This document shows positions 5,733 to 8,708 of a stretch of DNA of 8,708 nt, piece after piece; position 1 is the first letter of the stretch; each line of letters starts with the position of its first letter. Under the pieces are notes generated by a model, which did not search any database, was not told the DNA's origin, and saw only the letters and a program-made list of their open reading frames with translations. The position numbers and the translations under genes are program-made. The stretch spans positions 1 to 8,708 of the forward strand of contig DBWN01000141.1 in assembly GCA_002308935.1 (NCBI GenBank), in the 5' to 3' direction. Source of the stretch: Bacteroidales bacterium UBA1237 (GTDB lineage: Bacteria > Bacteroidota > Bacteroidia > Bacteroidales > UBA932).

Positions 5733-6878
5733 TTAGACGAAGTCTTCTACATCTTTTTCAGATACGGGATTGCCCCCTAGGATGAGGAGCCTTTCAACTA
5801 CGTTCCTCAGTTCACGGATGTTCCCGGGCCAGGTGCGTTTCTGAAGGGCTACGATCGCTTCGGGACTGAATTTCACAATGCTCTTTCCGCTTTCGGAACA
5901 TATCTGCTCCACGAAATATTCGACAAGGAGGGGGATGTCGTCCTTCCTTTCGTCAAGAGAAGGAACGTGGATAGGAATCACACAGATACGGTGGTAGAGG
6001 TCTTCCCTGAAGTTACCTTTTTCGATTTCCTTCTGGAGGTCCTTGTTCGTTGCTGCGATCACTCTCACGTCCACGGTTATGTCCTTGTCGCTACCCACGC
6101 GGGAGAGTTTCTTTTCCTGAAGCACTCTCAGTACCTTGGCCTGTGCTGCAAGGCTCATGTCCCCGATTTCATCAAGGAACAGAGTGCCTTTGTCCGCCTG
6201 CTCGAACTTGCCCTTATGCTGCTTGATCGCTGAGGTGAAGGAACCTTTCTCATGTCCGAAAAGTTCGCTTTCTATGAGTTCGGAAGGAATAGCCGCGCAG
6301 TTGACTTCCACATAAGGCATCGCACTCCTGTCACTCTGTTGGTGGATGCTCCTGGCGACAAGTTCCTTTCCGGTTCCGTTGGATCCGGTGATAAGCACTC
6401 TGGCGTCGGTGGGAGCTACTTTCTTTATTATATCCCTGATGTGCTGAATAGGCTGGGATTCTCCTACCATCTGCTGTCCATAGACCTTTTTCTTCAGAAC
6501 TTTGACATGATTCTCAAGATTGGCCTTGTCGGTGGCGTTCTTGATGGTGATCAGGATGCGGTTGAGGTCAAGAGGCTTTTGTATGAAGTCGTAAGCCCCT
6601 CTCTTTATGCAGTCCACTGCGGTATCTATGTCACCATGCCCGGAGATCATCACCACGGCGGAGTCCACTCCGTCTTCACGGAGTTTGGACAAAACCTCTG
6701 TCCCTTCCATCACCGGCATCTTTATGTCGCAGAAAATCACATCGTATCTTTCCTTCTCGGCCATCTCTATGCCTGAAGGACCGTCTTCCGCGATATCCAC
6801 CTCGTATCCTTCATCCATCAATATTTCCTTCAAGGAATTGCGGATTGACCGCTCATCGTCTATCACCAGAATCTTCAT
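5733..6878 (-). CDS. NtrC-family sigma-54 response regulator lacking a DNA-binding domain
   Basis: Two-component response regulator of 381 residues that should activate RpoN-dependent transcription on phosphorylation. The receiver domain (1 to about 115) has acidic D7/D8, phospho-acceptor D51 in FCDIKMP, S79 and K101. The central AAA+ domain (about 138-370) has a Walker A GSNGTGKE at 165-172, sigma-54 contact loop GSFTSA at 212-217 (consensus GAFTGA), Walker B GTLFLDEIGD at 231-240, FREDLYHR at 290-297 and sensor II WPGNIREL at 350-357. The protein stops 24 residues after this, where NtrC or AtoC continue into a Fis-type helix-turn-helix. The stop is followed at once by a terminator, and only 87 bp separate it from the alpha-galactosidase promoter region, so this is not a recent frameshift. 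H. pylori FlgR and chlamydial CtcC are known activators of this short type. From memory, similar short proteins occur in Flavobacterium. No partner histidine kinase is in the window. Confidence 0.93.
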   Translation of the reverse strand: MKILVIDDERSIRNSLKEILMDEGYEVDIAEDGPSGIEMAEKERYDVIFCDIKMPVMEGTEVLSKLREDGVDSAVVMISGHGDIDTAVDCIKRGAYDFIQKPLDLNRILITIKNATDKANLENHVKVLKKKVYGQQMVGESQPIQHIRDIIKKVAPTDARVLITGSNGTGKELVARSIHQQSDRSAMPYVEVNCAAIPSELIESELFGHEKGSFTSAIKQHKGKFEQADKGTLFLDEIGDMSLAAQAKVLRVLQEKKLSRVGSDKDITVDVRVIAATNKDLQKEIEKGNFREDLYHRICVIPIHVPSLDERKDDIPLLVEYFVEQICSESGKSIVKFSPEAIVALQKRTWPGNIRELRNVVERLLILGGNPVSEKDVEDFV

Positions 6879-6928
6879 AACAAAAATGAGTTTACATGGG
6901 CTCAGAGGCCCGTAATTTCAGGGATACG

Positions 6929-6936
6929 CAAATATC
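6929..6936 (-). promoter_or_regulatory. Weak candidate -7 element for the response regulator
   Basis: On the minus strand this reads GATATTTG, one mismatch from TAnnTTTG, 50 bp upstream of the regulator's ATG at 6878. No -33 TTTG is found at the right distance. The call is mainly positional. Confidence 0.22.
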
Positions 6937-6969
6937 GGGCAAAAAAACATTTCTTTCAGCATTTTTTGG

Positions 6970-6977
6970 TAATTTTG
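6970..6977 (+). promoter_or_regulatory. Candidate -7 promoter element for cmk-ispH
   Basis: TAATTTTG matches the Bacteroidota -7 consensus TAnnTTTG and lies 44 bp before the cmk ATG at 7022. Transcription would start near 6983-6985. A clear -33 TTTG is not seen 19-21 bp upstream. The start-site position argues against long N-terminal extensions of Cmk. Confidence 0.45.
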
Positions 6978-7021
6978 TGAACCTGCTTTCGGGCAGTATG
7001 ATAACCACAAATTCCAAAATC

Positions 7022-7759
7022 ATGAAAGTTCCGGATATCATAATAGCCATTGACGGCTTTTCAGCAACAGGGAAGAGTACCCTTGCCAAGCTTATCGCCA
7101 AAGAATTTGATTTCGTGTATCTGGATTCCGGTGCTCTCTATAGGGGAGTGACCCTCCACGCCCTGGAGAAAGGACTCATTGACAAGAACAACAATATCGA
7201 TCTCAAAGGTCTGAAAAAGACCCTTGATGAAGGTCTTGATCTGCACTTCGAGTCAGGTTGTGGTGAAAGCCATACCTTCATCGGTGACAGGGACATCGAG
7301 AGCGAAATCCGTACTCTCAGGGTATCTTCTTCTGTAAGCCCTATCGCTGCAGTTCCTTTCGTAAGGGCTTTTGTCGATGAGATTCTCCACGAAGCAGGGC
7401 GCAAAGGAAGGGTGGTCATGGACGGAAGGGATATCGGTACTGCCGTTTTCCCGGACGCCCAGGTGAAACTTTTCGTTACAGCTGATCCTGATGTGAGGGC
7501 TCAAAGGCGTTTCGATGAGCTTCAGGCGAAGGGTGAAAACCCGGTGATGGAGGAAGTGAAGAAGAACCTTGAAGAAAGGGACTACATAGATTCCCACAGG
7601 GAAACCAATCCTCTGAGAAGGGCAGACGATGCGTTCATTATGGACAACTCCGACATGACCCTTCATGAGGAGGTCGTATGGACGCGTGGCTTCCTGATGG
7701 GAAGGTTCGGTATTCTTGAACTTACAACAGCGTCTTCGGGTAATGCCATCAAGTGTTGA
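7022..7759 (+). CDS. cmk: Cytidylate kinase
   Basis: Transfers phosphate from ATP to CMP or dCMP, supplying CDP/dCDP for nucleic acid and lipid precursor synthesis in the cytoplasm. The protein has 245 residues, slightly longer than the usual 220-230. The P-loop GFSATGKST is at 12-20, and the NMP-binding signature YLDSGALYR at 33-41 (DTGAMYR in E. coli). Cmk hallmarks follow: SSSVSPIAAVPFVR, then DGRDIGTAVFPDA, and the lid-region RRFDELQAKG. The ATG at 7022 is chosen because it places the P-loop at residue 12, as in other Cmk proteins. The frame stays open upstream to 6896, and an ATG at 6998 is in frame, but both add non-homologous residues. The last 17 bp overlap ispH in another frame, which suggests translational coupling. 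The cmk-ispH order is, from memory, common in Bacteroidota. Confidence 0.96.
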   Translation: MKVPDIIIAIDGFSATGKSTLAKLIAKEFDFVYLDSGALYRGVTLHALEKGLIDKNNNIDLKGLKKTLDEGLDLHFESGCGESHTFIGDRDIESEIRTLRVSSSVSPIAAVPFVRAFVDEILHEAGRKGRVVMDGRDIGTAVFPDAQVKLFVTADPDVRAQRRFDELQAKGENPVMEEVKKNLEERDYIDSHRETNPLRRADDAFIMDNSDMTLHEEVVWTRGFLMGRFGILELTTASSGNAIKC

Positions 7760-8669
7760 AATTGACGCTTATTCCGGATTCTGCGGCGGAGTGATCCGCG
7801 CCATCGGGCAGGCGGAGGCCTTCCTTTCGGGGAAGGGAGGAGAGGTTTTGTACTCTCTGGGTTCCATTGTACACAACGAAGAGGAACTCCGTCGTCTGGA
7901 GGGGAAAGGCCTGGTAACGGTGAAGAATGTGGATGACCTCGCCGGAATCCAGTCCCCGACAATGCTCATCCGTGCCCATGGCGAACCTCCTTCCACTTAT
8001 GCCCGTGCTTCCGAACTCGGTATCAGTGTGATTGACTGCACCTGTCCTGTTGTTCTTCAGCTCCAGAAGAAGATCCTCAAAGCCTATTCGTCTGTCAAGG
8101 AACGTGACGGGCAGATAATCATTTTCGGGAAAGTGGGACACGCGGAGGTCCTCGGTCTTGTCGGCCAGGTTGGCGGGGATGCGCTCGTAATAGAGAATAT
8201 GGCCATGCTGAGGGACGCTTTCTCGAAAGGGGAAGTCAATCTGCGCGGACCCGTCGAAGTGTTTTCGCAGACAACAAAGAGTCCTGCTGAGTACGCCAGT
8301 ATCTGCGCTGAACTTGAGGACAGGATGGCAAGGGAGAACGAACTCCCGATGGAGAGATTCAGGGGAACCGGCCTTCTGGTGGTGCATGACACCATATGCC
8401 GGCAAGTAGCATCCCGTCATTCCCAACTTTCCGAGTTCGCGCTGTCGCACGACATAATAATATTCGTCTCCGGGAAGGAGAGCTCCAACGGAAAAGTCCT
8501 TTGCCAGCTTTGCAAGAGCATGAACATAAGGACTTATCACGTGGGAGGCGTAGGGGACCTCAGGAGAGAATGGTTCCGCTCTGACGACAAGGTCGGAGTG
8601 TGCGGAGCGACATCCACTCCAAAATGGCTGCTTGAGAGCGTTGCTTCCGCTATAGAAGGCTTCGCTTAA
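7743..8669 (+). CDS. ispH: 4-hydroxy-3-methylbut-2-enyl diphosphate reductase (LytB)
   Basis: Last step of the MEP pathway: the iron-sulfur enzyme reduces HMBPP to isopentenyl and dimethylallyl diphosphate, precursors of quinones and undecaprenyl phosphate. The protein has 308 residues, normal for IspH. The three cluster cysteines are C14 (SGFCGGV), C101 (DCTCP) and C219 (HDTICRQ). Substrate-site residues are H44 (IVHN), H79 (RAHGEP), H133 and E135 (GHAEV), T178 (QTTKSP), S247/N249 (ESSNGK) and S291 (GATSTP). So the active site is complete. Bacteroidota-style differences from E. coli include GHAEV for GHPEV, SSNGK for SSNS and GATSTP for GASAP. The ATG at 7743 is chosen over the in-frame TTG at 7716, since MPSSVEIDAYSGFC gives the standard N-terminus. 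It overlaps the end of cmk by 17 bp and is presumably translated from the same mRNA. Its presence implies an MEP-pathway rather than mevalonate organism. Confidence 0.97.
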   Translation: MPSSVEIDAYSGFCGGVIRAIGQAEAFLSGKGGEVLYSLGSIVHNEEELRRLEGKGLVTVKNVDDLAGIQSPTMLIRAHGEPPSTYARASELGISVIDCTCPVVLQLQKKILKAYSSVKERDGQIIIFGKVGHAEVLGLVGQVGGDALVIENMAMLRDAFSKGEVNLRGPVEVFSQTTKSPAEYASICAELEDRMARENELPMERFRGTGLLVVHDTICRQVASRHSQLSEFALSHDIIIFVSGKESSNGKVLCQLCKSMNIRTYHVGGVGDLRREWFRSDDKVGVCGATSTPKWLLESVASAIEGFA

Positions 8670-8698
8670 GGACATTCCCTACCGGAAAAGTAACGAAA

Positions 8699-8708
8699 AT
8701 GGAGACCG
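8699..8708 (+). CDS. Possible start of the next gene (cut by right edge)
   Basis: An ATG follows an A-rich stretch (CGAAA) 29 bp after the ispH stop, and the frame opens Met-Glu-Thr before the window ends. Only three codons are visible, so the product cannot be named. The short gap and same strand make a third gene in the cmk-ispH transcript plausible. Confidence 0.2.

Noticed and set aside
6138..6155. TTGGCC...TGC resembling a sigma-54 -24/-12 promoter
   Set aside because: The GG to GC spacing is 8 rather than 10 bases, and it lies inside a coding region on the wrong strand.
6252..6776. 174-codon open frame antisense to the response regulator
   Set aside because: A shadow of well-conserved receiver and AAA+ coding sequence, with no independent support.
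6895..6912. Small hairpin (GGGC...GCCC) between the response regulator and cmk
   Set aside because: Only 4 strong pairs plus a wobble, no T-run and no match to a known riboswitch or leader; could easily be chance.
6983..6997. CTGC...GCAG hairpin in the cmk leader
   Set aside because: A 4-bp stem is too short to support a regulatory claim.
7749..8675. Long open frame (308 codons) antisense to ispH
   Set aside because: It almost exactly shadows ispH on the opposite strand, shows no recognisable motif and has no promoter or family resemblance; typical of antisense frames in about 50% G+C coding DNA.

Overview
The window looks like a chromosomal housekeeping stretch from a member of the Bacteroidota, most likely an uncultured gut- or rumen-type Bacteroidales with roughly 50% G+C. 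The assignment rests on several promoter sites matching the Bacteroidota -7 consensus TAnnTTTG (one with a matching -33 TTTG), mostly absent Shine-Dalgarno sequences, and Bacteroidota-style variants in Cmk (DSGALYR) and IspH (GHAEV, GATSTPKW). No mobile element, phage gene, CRISPR array, tRNA or rRNA was seen.

Layout, left to right. (1) 1-404, minus: N-terminal part of dnaX (DNA polymerase III gamma/tau), running off the left edge. (2) 405-518: short divergent promoter region. (3) 519-3264, plus: a probable three-gene operon encoding a secreted protein of unknown function, a single-domain M16 zinc peptidase and a COMT-like O-methyltransferase, separated by 22 and 12 bp and closed by an apparently bidirectional terminator. 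(4) 3345-5588, minus: a secreted GH36 alpha-galactosidase with its own very good Bacteroidota promoter and a 12-bp perfect palindrome upstream of it. (5) 5733-6878, minus: a response regulator with receiver and sigma-54 AAA+ domains but no DNA-binding domain, followed by its own terminator. (6) 7022-8669, plus: cmk and ispH, overlapping by 17 bp and divergent from the response regulator. A new reading frame may begin at 8699.

Functionally the window mixes replication (DnaX), nucleotide and isoprenoid biosynthesis (Cmk, IspH), periplasmic galactoside degradation (GH36) and sigma-54-dependent signalling. The genes do not form one obvious system. The parts most worth a second look are the helix-turn-helix-less sigma-54 activator with a GSFTSA loop instead of GAFTGA, the palindrome placed like an activator site upstream of the alpha-galactosidase promoter, and the unknown secreted protein co-transcribed with a cytoplasmic-type M16 peptidase. 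I see no convincing evidence of a wholly new system.
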